A stretch of 39,124 nt of DNA from Cyanobium sp. PLM2.Bin73 (GCA_007694915.1 REEV01000060.1:1-39124); one strand, 5' to 3'. Positions 15,882-26,410 are shown, counted from the stretch's first letter. Notes: generated from the letters alone by a model not told the origin. Made by a program: numbers and translations.

Positions 15882-16082
15882 TCAGAGCAGCTGGCCGGCC
15901 ATCACGGCCGCCACAGCCGAAAAGACGGTGATGCCAAGGGCCGTGAGCGGGTTCTGGCCCTGGGCCACGGCCACGCTGGTGACCACACCGGCGCCGAGGC
16001 AGGCCACCGCCAGTTGGTTGAAGAGCTCGCTGCGGTCGCGGGGGCTGGGGCTTGGGGTCACGGCGGGGCCGGCGATTGCCAA
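15882..16082 (-). CDS. Small two-helix membrane protein
   Basis: A 66-residue protein with a short polar start (TPSPSPRDRSELFNQ) and two hydrophobic segments (LAVACLGAGVVTSVAVA and ALGITVFSAVAAVMAGQLL) joined by a short GQNPL turn. The start is a TTG. It follows ycf46 on the same strand after 48 bp and could share its transcript. No family is recognised, but the regular two-helix design and lack of frame breaks suggest a real gene. Confidence 0.6.
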   Translation of the reverse strand: MAIAGPAVTPSPSPRDRSELFNQLAVACLGAGVVTSVAVAQGQNPLTALGITVFSAVAAVMAGQLL

Positions 16083-16130
16083 GACCGTAGAAGCGCCAAT
16101 GGGTCCGGCCCAGGGCAGGGCTGAGCCTTG

Positions 16131-17632
<1,502 letters not shown>

Positions 17633-17636
<4 letters not shown>

Positions 17637-18226
17637 GGGTGCTGGGGCTCGTCCGGGGGCGCCTCGGCCTGGGGCGGCCGCAGGGCCGCCAGGGCCGACC
17701 AGCGCGGATCACCGGCCGGGGCCCCGTGCCCCCAGCTGGCCGGTCCGGGGCAGTCGGCCCCGCAGCGGTTGACCAGGGGCAGCCGCAGGCTGAGCTGCTC
17801 GAAGGTCCAGTGCCCGGGATCGAAGCTGCCGGCCGGATCGATGCCCTCGCCCAGGTCCTCGGGCAGCTTGTCCCCGGCAAGGGCCAGCACCGCCTCGCCC
17901 TCGTTGTCGAGGCCGGCCTGGCCGCCGGCGCTGGCGGGCTCGCCCAGCCACAGCACCTCCCGGGTGCGGAAGCCCAGGGGGTGGTTGTACTGCTGCAGGC
18001 AGCGGTCGCAGCAGAGGGTCACGATCGTGTCCGCTTCCCCCTCCAGCTCCAGCACGCTTCCGCGGTGTACCGCCCGCACCCGCCCGATCACCGGCGTCAG
18101 GCTGCTGAGGCCGCTGAGGTGCTGATCCACGGTCCAGGAGCGACCCTCGGCCAGGGGGCGCAGCTCCTGGATCGGCACCGGCCGCAGCGCCTCGCCACTG
18201 GTGGAGCCCTCGGGGCCGGGGATCAT
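17633..18226 (-). CDS. YceD/DUF177-family protein
   Basis: A 197-residue protein with the family's cysteine pattern: CCDRC at the end of a strand (VTLCCDRCLQQYNHPL) and CGADC near residue 165, probably a metal site. Members of DUF177 are linked to 23S rRNA accumulation in bacteria and plastids; the exact role is not established. The start ATG 18226 lies 4 bp from the yidC stop, and the stop overlaps ycf46 by 4 bp. Tight coupling between yidC and ycf46 suggests a shared function in ribosome and membrane protein biogenesis. Confidence 0.85.
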
Positions 18227-18230
18227 GGTC

Positions 18231-19379
18231 CTACTTGCGGCTCTTGGGTTCGAACGGCAGCCGGCCCGAGGAGGAGCCGCCGGCAGCGGCTCCGGCCGTG
18301 ACGGTGACCGCCTGCTGGGCCAGTTGCTGGTCGAGGATCTTCTGCAGGTTGTCCGGCAGCGCTTCGCGGGTGAGCAGGAAGGTCTGCAGGGCCTGGAAGA
18401 TGTTGGCCACCACCATGTAGAGCAGCACGCCGGCCGGCAGCGGGAAGAACAGGAACATGGCCGTGATCATCACCGGGGTGATCTTGTTGGCCGTGGCCTG
18501 CTGGGGGTTGGGCGGCATGCCCCTCCCCGAGAGGATCTGGGAGAGAAACAGGGTGGCCCCGAACCCGGCCACCAGGATGGCGATGTCCCAGTTGACGCCG
18601 CCGTCACCCATGAAGCCCACCTGGCCCAGGGCCTGGATGAACAGGAAACCGGTGCGGGCGGCCAGGCCGGGGATCCTGGCCTCCACCGTGGCGTCACCCG
18701 GGGCCAGGGCGGTGATCGTGCCGTCGGCGTCCACGCTCACCACCTCCTCGCCCTTGGTCACCGCCCAGTCGGGCCGGAAGCGGCTGCCGTTGTCCGCGTC
18801 GGCCAACAGGGCGCTGAAGCTGTCCCCGTCCTTGGTGTGCAGGCGCACCGTCTGGCGGTCGCCCACGCCCAGCTTGGTGCCGCTCTCCAGGGTGCCGATC
18901 ACCGGCACGTGGTTGCTGGAGGAGAGGAAGATCGAGTGGCTGGCGGTGTTGAAGGGCTTGGCCTCCACCGTGGCGATCTGGTCGGCCGGCAGCACCTTGA
19001 GGTTGAAGGTGTAGGGCACGTCGGCGAACGGTGAGCCCCGCAGGGTGGCGAACAGAGCGAACAGGATCGGCATCTGCACCAGCAGGGGCAGGCAGCCCGC
19101 CAGCGGACTGCCGAACTCCTTCATCAGCTTGCCCAGCTCCTCCTGCTGCTTCTGGGGGTTGTTGGCATGCTTGCTGCGGATCTCGGCCTGGCGCTGCTGC
19201 ATCACCGGCTGGGCGATGCGCATGCGGCGGGCGTTGCGGATCGAGCCGGCGCTCAGGGGGAACAGGGCCAGGCGGATCACCACCGTGAGGGAGATGATCG
19301 CCAGGCCGTAGCTGGGCACCAATCCGTAGAAGAAATCGAGGATCGGAATCAGCAGGTTGTCGGAGATGTAGCCGATCAC
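18231..19379 (-). CDS. yidC: Membrane protein insertase YidC/Alb3 with an Ig-like insert
   Basis: A 382-residue insertase for inner and thylakoid membrane proteins. The groove arginine is present in the first core helix ([10 protein letters not shown], Arg36), followed by the cytoplasmic hairpin (about 47-92), the segment [16 protein letters not shown], and late helices [16 protein letters not shown] and [20 protein letters not shown]. Between helix two and helix three an exported loop of about 120 residues (about 120-243) contains [20 protein letters not shown], a pattern typical of bacterial Ig-like (BIG2) domains. The N-terminal P1 domain of E. coli YidC is absent. It lies in the classic rpmH-rnpA-yidC order. 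Confidence 0.96.
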   Translation of the reverse strand: MIGYISDNLLIPILDFFYGLVPSYGLAIISLTVVIRLALFPLSAGSIRNARRMRIAQPVMQQRQAEIRSKHANNPQKQQEELGKLMKEFGSPLAGCLPLLVQMPILFALFATLRGSPFADVPYTFNLKVLPADQIATVEAKPFNTASHSIFLSSSNHVPVIGTLESGTKLGVGDRQTVRLHTKDGDSFSALLADADNGSRFRPDWAVTKGEEVVSVDADGTITALAPGDATVEARIPGLAARTGFLFIQALGQVGFMGDGGVNWDIAILVAGFGATLFLSQILSGRGMPPNPQQATANKITPVMITAMFLFFPLPAGVLLYMVVANIFQALQTFLLTREALPDNLQKILDQQLAQQAVTVTAGAAAGGSSSGRLPFEPKSRK

Positions 19380-19464
19380 GGCGTGGGGAGCTGGGGGGCA
19401 GGGGGTCAGCGTGGCTCAGTGTGCCTGAGCGCTGTGGGGGGTGCGGGGTGCGGAAGCCCCGGCC

Positions 19465-19902
19465 TCAGGCGGCCATGCCCCTGGGACGGGCCGGGGCGGC
19501 GCTGGCGGCACGGCGCTCCTCGATGTAGGCCTCCAGCTCGCGGAAGCGGGGCACCGAACGCATCTCGAGCTTGGCGCCGTCGTTGAGCACCAGCACCATG
19601 TCGCCCCAGGCGCCGAAGCCGCGGGGCACGCTGCGTACCTCCCGGATCTGGCTGTACACCACCTGGCTGCGGTCGCGGCCCATCCAGCCACCGTTGACCT
19701 CAATGCGGCGGCTGGTGATGCGGAAGCGCAGCCACAGCGCCCGCACGATCGCCCCAACGGCGAAGGGAATGCCGATCACGGTGAGTCCGAACAGGAGGTT
19801 GATCAGCAGATCGCCGCGGGCCGGCCCGCCCACGTAGAACTCCGTTTCCTGCACTGCGCTCTGGACCGTTGGCCGGCTGTCGCCGCTGCTCGGCTGGTTC
19901 AT
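19465..19902 (-). CDS. PH-domain membrane protein
   Basis: A 145-residue protein with an N-terminal hydrophobic pair (LLINLLFGLTVIGIPFAVGAI) followed by a bacterial PH-like domain (LWLRFRITSRRIEVNGGWMG, QVVYSQIREVRSVPRGFGAW, DMVLVLNDGAKLEM). The layout resembles the small PH-domain proteins found next to yidC in cyanobacteria. The ATG overlaps the rnpA stop by 4 bp, and yidC follows after an 85-bp gap. Its role is unknown; the position suggests a link to membrane biogenesis. Confidence 0.85.
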   Translation of the reverse strand: MNQPSSGDSRPTVQSAVQETEFYVGGPARGDLLINLLFGLTVIGIPFAVGAIVRALWLRFRITSRRIEVNGGWMGRDRSQVVYSQIREVRSVPRGFGAWGDMVLVLNDGAKLEMRSVPRFRELEAYIEERRAASAAPARPRGMAA

Positions 19903-20282
19903 GGTGTCAGCCCTGCCCGTTGCAGTAGGTGCTGGCATTCTCCCAGCAGGAGGTGGCTGTCGCGTTCGGCGCTGCCGGGCTTGAGCCCGATCAGCAGCCA
20001 CACCGGACCATTCGGGTGGGCGATCGGCAGTCGCTGTAACTGCTGGTGCAGCAGGCGTCGCAGGCGGTTGCGGCGCACGGCGCGCTTGTGCACCTTGGTG
20101 CTCACCACCACGCCGGCCCGCCAGGGGCTGGGGGGATGGCGCCGCTGGCTGGGGGGCAGCAGCTCAGGCCGGGCCGGCAGCCAGCGGAGCACCAAAAAAG
20201 GGCCGTGGCAGGCACGGCCCTTGCGGTAGATCGTGCTGAAGGGGCGTTGGCCGCAGAGCCGGTGCCGCTGGGGCAGGGCCAT
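19899..20282 (-). CDS. rnpA: Ribonuclease P protein component
   Basis: The protein subunit of RNase P, which assists the catalytic RNA in 5' maturation of tRNAs. It has 127 residues. The RNR box is clear: KVHKRAVRRNRLRRLLHQ (about 63-80), and the N-terminus begins with LCGQRPFSTIYRKG, the usual leader-binding face. Start ATG 20282 lies 37 bp after rpmH. The stop overlaps the PH-protein start. Confidence 0.95.
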   Translation of the reverse strand: MALPQRHRLCGQRPFSTIYRKGRACHGPFLVLRWLPARPELLPPSQRRHPPSPWRAGVVVSTKVHKRAVRRNRLRRLLHQQLQRLPIAHPNGPVWLLIGLKPGSAERDSHLLLGECQHLLQRAGLTP

Positions 20283-20319
20283 CGACGCGCCCGCTCACGG
20301 GAACTGGATCACCGGGGGA

Positions 20320-20457
20320 TCAGACCGCCAGTCGGGAGCGGCCGCGGCGGCGGCGGGACCGGATCACGCGGCGGCCGGTGTGGGTGCGCATGCGCACCCG
20401 GAAGCCGGACACCCGCTTACGCTTGCGGCTGGTTCCTTCGAGTGTGCGCTTGGTCAT
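20320..20457 (-). CDS. rpmH: 50S ribosomal protein L34
   Basis: A 45-residue, strongly basic protein ([19 protein letters not shown] at the N-terminus, ending GRSRLAV) of the large subunit. The family core [15 protein letters not shown] is intact. It leads the rpmH-rnpA-PH-yidC-yceD-ycf46 run. In the 94-bp gap upstream no clear promoter is seen, but transcription must start there or in the DUF2808 gene. Confidence 0.97.
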   Translation of the reverse strand: MTKRTLEGTSRKRKRVSGFRVRMRTHTGRRVIRSRRRRGRSRLAV

Positions 20458-20551
20458 GGCTCCGTGGTTGCCCCCTCTGCCCGTCTGAAAATTTCGCGAG
20501 ATCTAACCTATCAGGCAGGGCTCAGCCCCTGGCTGGCCGGGTCGCCGCGGG

Positions 20552-21190
20552 TTAGGGATCGATCTGAATCACCCAACTGCCCAGATAGCCCGACACCGGC
20601 ACGTCACCCGGGGCCTGGGCCAGGGCATTGAACTGGAACATGCCGGCATTGGAGGGGTTGAACAGGCGCATGTTCACGCCGATGGTCTCGTTGTCGGCCA
20701 CCGGGGTGTCGGGGAAGATGTCGATCGCACGGCCGTTCTCGCTGATCTCGATCGTGGCCGGGATGGTGTCCAGGCAGCGGGTGCGGGCCAGCATGCCCCC
20801 CTCGCGCATGGTGCAGAGGCGCACCCGGTCGTTGTCGATCCTGGCGTTGAAGTGTTCTGGAACCGTGACCGTGAGCTTGAGGATGGCGTTGTTGCGATCC
20901 CGGGGCCGCAGGATCAGGAAATACTCCGCTCGCCGGCTGCGCTCGGTGCTGGACACGAAGAAGAACAGCCGGCGGAAGTCACGGTTGTTCTCCCAGCGGA
21001 ACTCCAGCAGGCTCGGGGTGCCCTGGGCCAGGACGGCGGGCAGGGGGGCGGCGAGGCCGGCCACGCCCAGCCCCAGGCTGGCGGCCAGCAGGGCCAGAAG
21101 GCGCCGACGGCGGTCACGCCCATGGCCTCTCGGCGGGCTGGCCTGGGCGGACCTCAGGTGCAGGGGCCAGAGCGATGCGGGAAAACCCAT
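20552..21190 (-). CDS. DUF2808 secreted protein
   Basis: A 212-residue exported protein. A basic run (RDRRRR) and hydrophobic core LLALLAASLGLGVAGLAAP form a signal peptide, with likely cleavage after VLA near residue 55. The mature part (FFFVSSTERSRRAEYFLILR, LKLTVTVPEHFNARI, NMRLFNPSNAGMFQFNALAQ) has the pattern of DUF2808, a beta-rich family seen mainly in cyanobacteria, of unknown function. The long polar leader before the signal suggests the true start may be later than ATG 21190, but no better codon is obvious. Confidence 0.85.
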   Translation of the reverse strand: MGFPASLWPLHLRSAQASPPRGHGRDRRRRLLALLAASLGLGVAGLAAPLPAVLAQGTPSLLEFRWENNRDFRRLFFFVSSTERSRRAEYFLILRPRDRNNAILKLTVTVPEHFNARIDNDRVRLCTMREGGMLARTRCLDTIPATIEISENGRAIDIFPDTPVADNETIGVNMRLFNPSNAGMFQFNALAQAPGDVPVSGYLGSWVIQIDP

Positions 21191-21270
21191 GGGCTGGCTG
21201 GTCGGCGGGCGAAAGAGACTTCAATTCTCAGCAGACCCCAGGGGCCACGGCGGGGCGGGTGGCCGGCCCG

Positions 21271-21645
21271 CTAGCTGGCGCGGTCGGGACGCAGCCGGCT
21301 GGCCTTGCGCAGATAGGGGTGACAGGCCGGCCGCTGGGGCTCCATCCAGGCATGGGCCAGCAGACGGATGCAGCGCGGCAGATCCCCCGCCACGGCCATC
21401 TGTTGACAGTCGAGCAGGGCCACCTGCTCCCAGCCCGGCCGGCGGCGGGCGATCGCGGCCGGGAAGCAGGCGTCGAGGTCGGCGGTGACCGAGAACGTCA
21501 CCGACACCACCCGCTCGCCCTGGAGGCCGTTGCGCTCCACCAGCTCCGCCACCAGCTCCGCCACTGCCGCGTCGATCGCCTCGCAGGTGTTGGCGGTGGC
21601 GGTGGTGGCACCGCGCAGGGCACGCAGCTGCAGGGGGCCGCTCAT
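21271..21645 (-). CDS. aroH: AroH-type chorismate mutase
   Basis: This enzyme rearranges chorismate to prephenate, the first step towards phenylalanine and tyrosine. It has 124 residues, typical for the trimeric AroH class. Family blocks are present: LRGATTATANTCEAI, SVTFSVTADLDACFPAAIAR, and GDLPRCIRLL. By comparison with the Bacillus subtilis enzyme as I remember it, Arg7, Arg63, Arg90 and Tyr108 have counterparts, but the catalytic Glu78 is Gln and Cys75 is Asp (segment LLDCQQMAV). ATG 21645 overlaps the sppA stop by 4 bp. An upstream open frame exists but is a shadow of sppA. Confidence 0.9.
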   Translation of the reverse strand: MSGPLQLRALRGATTATANTCEAIDAAVAELVAELVERNGLQGERVVSVTFSVTADLDACFPAAIARRRPGWEQVALLDCQQMAVAGDLPRCIRLLAHAWMEPQRPACHPYLRKASRLRPDRAS

Positions 21646-22454
21646 GGGCGCCAGAGCCAGAGGGGCTGGCCGCTCCAGCTCAGCTCCAGGCTGAGGGCCT
21701 GGGCCAGGGCCCGCAGGCTGGCGCGGCCGGGGATCAGGCCGGCGAAGCGTTTCGGGGGTGTGCCGAACTCGGTGGGGCGGGTGCGCTCGGGATCGAGGCC
21801 GGCTAGTTCGGCGGCCAGGCACCGGGCCCGCTCCTCATCGCCCAGCTCATCCACCAGGCCGTGCTCCAGGGCCTGGGCACCGCTGAACACGCGCCCGTCG
21901 GCGAAGGCGCGCACCTTCTTCTCCGCTAGGGAGCGGCCCTCGGCCACCGCCGCCACGAACTGGCCATAGCTGGAGTCGATCAGACCCTGCAGCAGCTCCC
22001 GTTCGGCCTCGGTGAGGGCGCGGTCGGGGGAGAGGATGTCCTTGTAAAGGCCGCTCTTCACGGTTTCAAAGCTCACCCCCAGACGCTTGAGCAGCTTGGA
22101 GAGGTTGTTGCCGCGCAGGATCACGCCGATCGAGCCGGTGATTGTGCCCGGGTTGGCCACCACCTTCTCGGCCGCCACGCCGATGTACACCCCGCCGGAG
22201 GCGGAGATGTTGCCGAAGCTCGCCACCACCCGGCAGCCTTTGCGGCGCAGCCGCAGCAGGGCGGCATGGATCTCCTGGCTGTCGCCCACGGTGCCGCCGG
22301 GGCTGTCGATCCGCAGCAGCAGGGCCGGGCACTCCCGCTGCTCTACCTGGCGGATGGCCTTGAGCACGCGCTTGCGGGTGCCGCCGGCGATCGGTCCCTC
22401 GATGGCAATCCGGGCCAGGGTGCGGCGGGTCTTGCGGCGCCAGGGCCAGGCCAT
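21642..22454 (-). CDS. sppA: Signal peptide peptidase SppA, short form
   Basis: A 270-residue serine protease of the S49 family that degrades cleaved signal peptides in or at the membrane. The catalytic Ser86 lies in NISASGGVYIG, and the general-base lysine is probably Lys138 in KSGLYKDI. LLRIDSPGGTVGDSQ marks the substrate-binding strand. The protein lacks an obvious N-terminal transmembrane anchor (WPWRRKTRRTLARIAIEG), so it may be peripheral. It is divergent from the EamA transporter, with 67 bp between them, and is coupled to aroH. Confidence 0.94.
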   Translation of the reverse strand: MAWPWRRKTRRTLARIAIEGPIAGGTRKRVLKAIRQVEQRECPALLLRIDSPGGTVGDSQEIHAALLRLRRKGCRVVASFGNISASGGVYIGVAAEKVVANPGTITGSIGVILRGNNLSKLLKRLGVSFETVKSGLYKDILSPDRALTEAERELLQGLIDSSYGQFVAAVAEGRSLAEKKVRAFADGRVFSGAQALEHGLVDELGDEERARCLAAELAGLDPERTRPTEFGTPPKRFAGLIPGRASLRALAQALSLELSWSGQPLWLWRP

Positions 22455-22521
22455 GCGCTGTGATGTCGGAGTGGCTGGATCTTAAAAACAGGCCACCGAT
22501 CTGCCCTCTGCCCGTCCCCTG

Positions 22522-23481
22522 TTGCCTTCCCCGTTGCGGCCCCTGGCGATGCTGCTGCCCTTCGCCCTCTGGGGCACGGCGATGGCGGCGATGCGGCCCC
22601 TGCTCGATGGCGGCAGCCCCCTGCAGGTGGCCTGCCTGCGGCTGCTGCCTGCCGGGGCCGTGGTGCTGCTGGCGGCACTGCTGCTGCGCCGCCCCCTGGC
22701 TGTGGACCGTCGCGACTGGCCCTGGCTGCTGGCCTTCACCCTGGTGGACGCCAGCCTGTTTCAGGGCCTGCTGGCCCGCGGCCTGGGCCAGACCGGCGCG
22801 GGCCTGGGGTCGGTGCTGATCGATTCCCAGCCTCTGCTCGTGGCCCTGCTGGCCCGCAGCCTGTTCGGCGAGGCGATCAATCCCGTGGGCTGGCTGGGGC
22901 TGTTGCTGGGGTTGCTGGGGATCGTCTGTCTGGGTCTGCCGGCGGCGCTGCTGCGCCACTGGTGGCTGGAGGGACCGGTCGCCACCGGCGTGCGCCCCTG
23001 GAGTCACGGTGAGCTCTGGATGCTGGGGGCCGCTGCGGCGATGGCGGTGGGCACCGTGCTCTGCCGCTACGCCACCCGCCACAGCGATCCGGTGGCGGTC
23101 ACCGGCTGGCACCTGCTGCTCGGCGGCCTGCCGCTGCTGGTGCTGGCCGAGCTGCCGGTGCTCCACGGTGGCGCCTGGCTGCCCCAGTGGTCGGCCGGCC
23201 AGTGGGGGCTGATGGCCTACGCCGCCCTGTTCGGCAGCGCCCTGGCCTACGGGCTGTTCTTCTGGTTCGCCAGCAGCGGCGACCTCACCGGGTTCACCGC
23301 CCTCACCTTTCTCACCCCCGTGTTCGCCCTGCTCTGCGGCGTGCTCTGGCTGGATGAACAACTGCAGCCCTTGCAGTGGCTGGGGGCGGTGCTGGCCCTG
23401 GGCTCGGTGCTGCTGATCAACCGCCGCCAGGTGCTGTGGCGGGCGCTGCCGGTGGCGGCGGCCGGCGGCGAGGGGGCCTGA
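22522..23481 (+). CDS. EamA/DMT-family transporter
   Basis: A 319-residue integral membrane protein with about ten hydrophobic segments in two EamA repeats, the second starting near residue 170 (ELWMLGAAAAMAVGTVLCRY). Substrates of this family include amino acids, nucleotide sugars and metabolites; none can be chosen here. A TTG at 22522 gives the length stated; ATG 22549 (MLLPFALWG) is an equally reasonable start and would leave the first helix intact. The stop overlaps the GT4 start by 1 bp, so it is co-transcribed with two glycosyltransferases, perhaps moving a glycan or lipid precursor. Confidence 0.88.
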   Translation: MPSPLRPLAMLLPFALWGTAMAAMRPLLDGGSPLQVACLRLLPAGAVVLLAALLLRRPLAVDRRDWPWLLAFTLVDASLFQGLLARGLGQTGAGLGSVLIDSQPLLVALLARSLFGEAINPVGWLGLLLGLLGIVCLGLPAALLRHWWLEGPVATGVRPWSHGELWMLGAAAAMAVGTVLCRYATRHSDPVAVTGWHLLLGGLPLLVLAELPVLHGGAWLPQWSAGQWGLMAYAALFGSALAYGLFFWFASSGDLTGFTALTFLTPVFALLCGVLWLDEQLQPLQWLGAVLALGSVLLINRRQVLWRALPVAAAGGEGA

Positions 23482-24566
23482 TGCGCCTGCTGGTGGTGAG
23501 CACCCCGGTGGGGGCCCTGGGCAGCGGCCGCGGCGGTGGCGTGGAGATCACCGCGCTGGCCCTGGTGGCCGGGTTGCTCGAGCGGGGCCACCAGCTCACC
23601 GTCCTGGCTGCCGAGGGTTCCACGCTGCCGGCCTCCTGCGCTGCGGCCGCGCTCTGGGCCGAGCCCGGCGTGGACCAGCCCAGCTGGCAGCACCGGCCGC
23701 GCGGCGCGGCGGTGGAACTGCCCGCCGACGCCCTGCTGGGCCACCTCTGGCGCCGTGCCCTGCTGCGGCAGGCCGAGTTCGACGTGATCCTCAACCTGGC
23801 CTACGACTGGCTGCCCCTCTGGCTCACGCCGCACACCGCCACTCCCCTGGCCCATCTGGTGAGCATGGGCTCGGTGGCGGACGTGATGGATGGGCTGATC
23901 GCCGAGATCGCCCGCAGTCACCCCCGGCACCTGGCCTTTCACACCGCCGCCCAGGCGGCCGACTTCGACCTGACCCAGCCGCCGCGGCTGGTGGGCAACG
24001 GCTTCGACCTCAGCCGCTACAGCTTTCAGGCCGAGCCCGCCGAGCTGCTGGGCTGGGCCGGCCGCATCGCCCCGGAGAAGGGTCTGGAGGACGCGGCGGC
24101 GGCGGCGGCCCGGCTGGGGTTGCCCCTGGCGGTGTGGGGCCTGCAGGAGGATCCCGCCTACGCCCGCCGTGTGGAGGCCTCGGTGCCGCCGGGCACGCTG
24201 CAGTGGCGGGGCTTCCTGCCCACCGACCAGCTGCAGGCGGAGCTGGGCCGCTGCGCCGTGCTGCTCAACACGCCGAAGTGGAACGAGGCCTTCGGCAACG
24301 TGGTGGTGGAGGCCCTGGCCTGCGGCGTGCCGGTGGCGGCCTATGCCCGGGGCGGGCCGGCGGAGCTGGTGCAGGAGGGACACACCGGCGCTCTGGCGGC
24401 GCCCGACGACGTGGCGGCCCTGGTGGCAGCGGTGCGGCGGGCCCGTGGCATCGAGCGGCGGCACTGCCGTGCCTGGGCGGAGCAGCGCTGCTCCCAGCAG
24501 GCCTTCGCCGCCCGCATCGAAGCCTGGCTGGAGGCCATGGCCGGGCCAACCCTCGCCCACCGATAG
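23481..24566 (+). CDS. GT4-family glycosyltransferase
   Basis: A 361-residue retaining glycosyltransferase with the GT-B double Rossmann fold. The N-terminus has the glycine-rich acceptor region (LGSGRGGGVEITALALVAGL). The C-terminal half carries the nucleotide-sugar site: LLGWAGRIAPEKGLEDA, then LNTPKWNEAFGNVVVEALAC with the conserved EAFGxxxxEA motif, and ARGGPAELV. The donor and acceptor are unknown. ATG 23481 overlaps the transporter stop, and the GT39 gene follows after 18 bp. Confidence 0.92.
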   Translation: MRLLVVSTPVGALGSGRGGGVEITALALVAGLLERGHQLTVLAAEGSTLPASCAAAALWAEPGVDQPSWQHRPRGAAVELPADALLGHLWRRALLRQAEFDVILNLAYDWLPLWLTPHTATPLAHLVSMGSVADVMDGLIAEIARSHPRHLAFHTAAQAADFDLTQPPRLVGNGFDLSRYSFQAEPAELLGWAGRIAPEKGLEDAAAAAARLGLPLAVWGLQEDPAYARRVEASVPPGTLQWRGFLPTDQLQAELGRCAVLLNTPKWNEAFGNVVVEALACGVPVAAYARGGPAELVQEGHTGALAAPDDVAALVAAVRRARGIERRHCRAWAEQRCSQQAFAARIEAWLEAMAGPTLAHR

Positions 24567-24584
24567 GGTCGGGCCCGGTCCCCG

Positions 24585-26402
24585 TTGTCGCCGTTCGTGC
24601 CTCGCCCCGCCGGGTTCCGTGCCTCCAAGGCCGCCGCGGCTGCCCCCCGGGGCCGTGGGCTGTTGCTCGCCAGCCTGGCGCTCGGGCTGCTGCTGTTCTT
24701 GTGGCAGCTGGGGGCCACCGGCCTGGTGGATGAAACGCCGCCCCTGTTCGCGGCCTCGGCCCGGGCGATGGCCGAGAGCGGCGACTGGCTGATTCCCCGC
24801 GTCAACGGCCTGCCGCGCTACGACAAGCCGCCCCTGGTGTACTGGGCGATGGGCGTGATCTACGCCCTGCCCGGCCAGAGCCAGTGGGATCCGCTGGGCA
24901 CCTGGGCTGCCCGGCTGCCGTCGGCCCTGGCCACGGTGGTGGCGATGCAGGCCCTGGTGCTCACCCTGCTGCGCTGGCCCCAGGGCCGTCGCCAGCCGTC
25001 GCGCACCGCCCTCGCCGCCGGCCTGGCCTTCGCCCTCTCGCCGCTGGTGCTGCTCTGGGGGCGGATCGCCGTGAGTGATGCCCTGCTCACCGGCACGCTG
25101 GCGCTGAGTCTGCTGCTGATCTGGCAGAGCTACGCCAGCGCCGGCCAGCGCTGGTGGGCCGGCTGGCTGGTGCTGGGGCTGGCCGTGCTCACCAAGGGCC
25201 CCGTGGCGGTGGTGCTGCTGGGCCTCACCCTGCTGCTGTTCGCCGCCCTGCAGGCCGACTGGCGGGGCCTGGTGGGCAGCCTGCGTCCCCTGCGGGGGTT
25301 GTTGCTCACCGCCCTGGTGGCCCTGCCCTGGTATGGGGCGGCTCTGGTGGTGGAGGGTGGGCCTTTCTGGCGCAGCTTCTTCGGCTACCACAACCTGCAG
25401 CGCTTCACCAGCGTGGTGAACGACCACCAGGCGCCCTGGTGGTTCTTCGGCCTGGTGCTGGTGCTGGCCAGCCTGCCGCTCACCCCCCTGCTGCTGCTGG
25501 GCCTGGTGCGTGGCCTGCGGGGGCCGGCTCCAGCGCCGCCGCTGTCGCTGCAGCGCTTTGCCGCCTGCTGGCTGCTGGCGGTGCTGCTGTTCTTCAGCGC
25601 CGCCGCCACCAAGCTGCCCAGCTACTGGCTGCCTGCCACCCCGGCGGCCGGCCTGCTGATCGCCCTGGCCGCCCAGCGCCGGCCGCGGCTGGTCTGGCGT
25701 CTGTGCGCGCTGCTGGCCCTGCTGCTGGCGGTGGCCTTCGCCGCCGCTCCCCGCTGGGTGCCCCTGATCGTCAGCCCCGAGATGCCTGGACTGCCGGAGG
25801 CCCTGCTGGCCAGCGGCCGGCCGGCGCTGGCGGCGGTGTGCTTTGCTCTGGCCGCCGTGCTGGCTCTGGTGGGCTGGCGGCGGGGCTCGGCGGGGGTGCT
25901 GCTGGCTCTGCAGTTGCCCCTGGTGCTGTTCGTGCCCCTGGTGCTGCTGCCGCTCTGGCAGCTGGGCGACCAGCTGCGCGGTGAGCCGGTGCGGCGCCTG
26001 GCGGCGGCGGTGGTGGAGCGCCAGGCGGCCAGGGCAACCCCTGAACCCCTGGCGATGGTGGGCATGCTCAAGCCCTCCCTGCACTTCTATGGGCGGCAGG
26101 TGGTGATCTACGAGGGGGCGGAGCCGGCCGGCCTGGTGAACCTGGCCGAGCGGCTGGCCAGCGAGGAGCGCCAGGGCCAGGTGCCCAGCAGCGTGGAGCA
26201 GCAACCCCAGCTGCTGCTGGTGATCGACGCCGACACCGCCGAGCGCGACCACTGGCGCGGACTGGATCCGCAGGTGCTCGATCAGGCCGGTATCTACCGG
26301 CTCTGGCGTCTCGATCGCCGCCGCCTGGAGCAGCGGGCTGCTGAGCTGGCGCTCAGCGGGGTGCGGGCCGACTGGCGGGACCCCAGGCCCGAGCGCTACT
26401 GA
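24585..26402 (+). CDS. GT39/ArnT-like membrane glycosyltransferase
   Basis: A 605-residue protein with about a dozen membrane helices. The first external loop has the catalytic aspartate region VDETPPLFAASARAMAESGD and YDKPPLVYWAMGVIYAL, the signature of ArnT/PMT enzymes that use lipid-phosphate sugars. LAVLTKGPVAVVLLGL and a soluble C-terminal part of about 130 residues follow. It probably glycosylates lipid A-like or surface glycans; the substrate is unknown. Start options are TTG 24585 or GTG 24597. The stop lies inside a 10-bp tandem duplication shared with the end of the opposing DUF721 gene. Confidence 0.9.
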   Translation: MSPFVPRPAGFRASKAAAAAPRGRGLLLASLALGLLLFLWQLGATGLVDETPPLFAASARAMAESGDWLIPRVNGLPRYDKPPLVYWAMGVIYALPGQSQWDPLGTWAARLPSALATVVAMQALVLTLLRWPQGRRQPSRTALAAGLAFALSPLVLLWGRIAVSDALLTGTLALSLLLIWQSYASAGQRWWAGWLVLGLAVLTKGPVAVVLLGLTLLLFAALQADWRGLVGSLRPLRGLLLTALVALPWYGAALVVEGGPFWRSFFGYHNLQRFTSVVNDHQAPWWFFGLVLVLASLPLTPLLLLGLVRGLRGPAPAPPLSLQRFAACWLLAVLLFFSAAATKLPSYWLPATPAAGLLIALAAQRRPRLVWRLCALLALLLAVAFAAAPRWVPLIVSPEMPGLPEALLASGRPALAAVCFALAAVLALVGWRRGSAGVLLALQLPLVLFVPLVLLPLWQLGDQLRGEPVRRLAAAVVERQAARATPEPLAMVGMLKPSLHFYGRQVVIYEGAEPAGLVNLAERLASEERQGQVPSSVEQQPQLLLVIDADTAERDHWRGLDPQVLDQAGIYRLWRLDRRRLEQRAAELALSGVRADWRDPRPERY

Positions 26403-26410
26403 GCGCTACT
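26391..26410. repeat. 10-bp exact tandem duplication at two convergent stops
   Basis: gagcgctact at 26391-26400 is repeated at 26401-26410. The TGA of the GT39 gene spans the junction, and the TAG of the opposing DUF721 gene lies in the first copy, so the two genes overlap by 7 bp. Confidence 0.85.

Noticed and set aside
23247-26252. A 1001-codon open frame on the minus strand
   Set aside because: It is antisense to the transporter and both glycosyltransferases and is a Gln/His/Arg-rich product of GC-rich third positions, with no recognisable motif.
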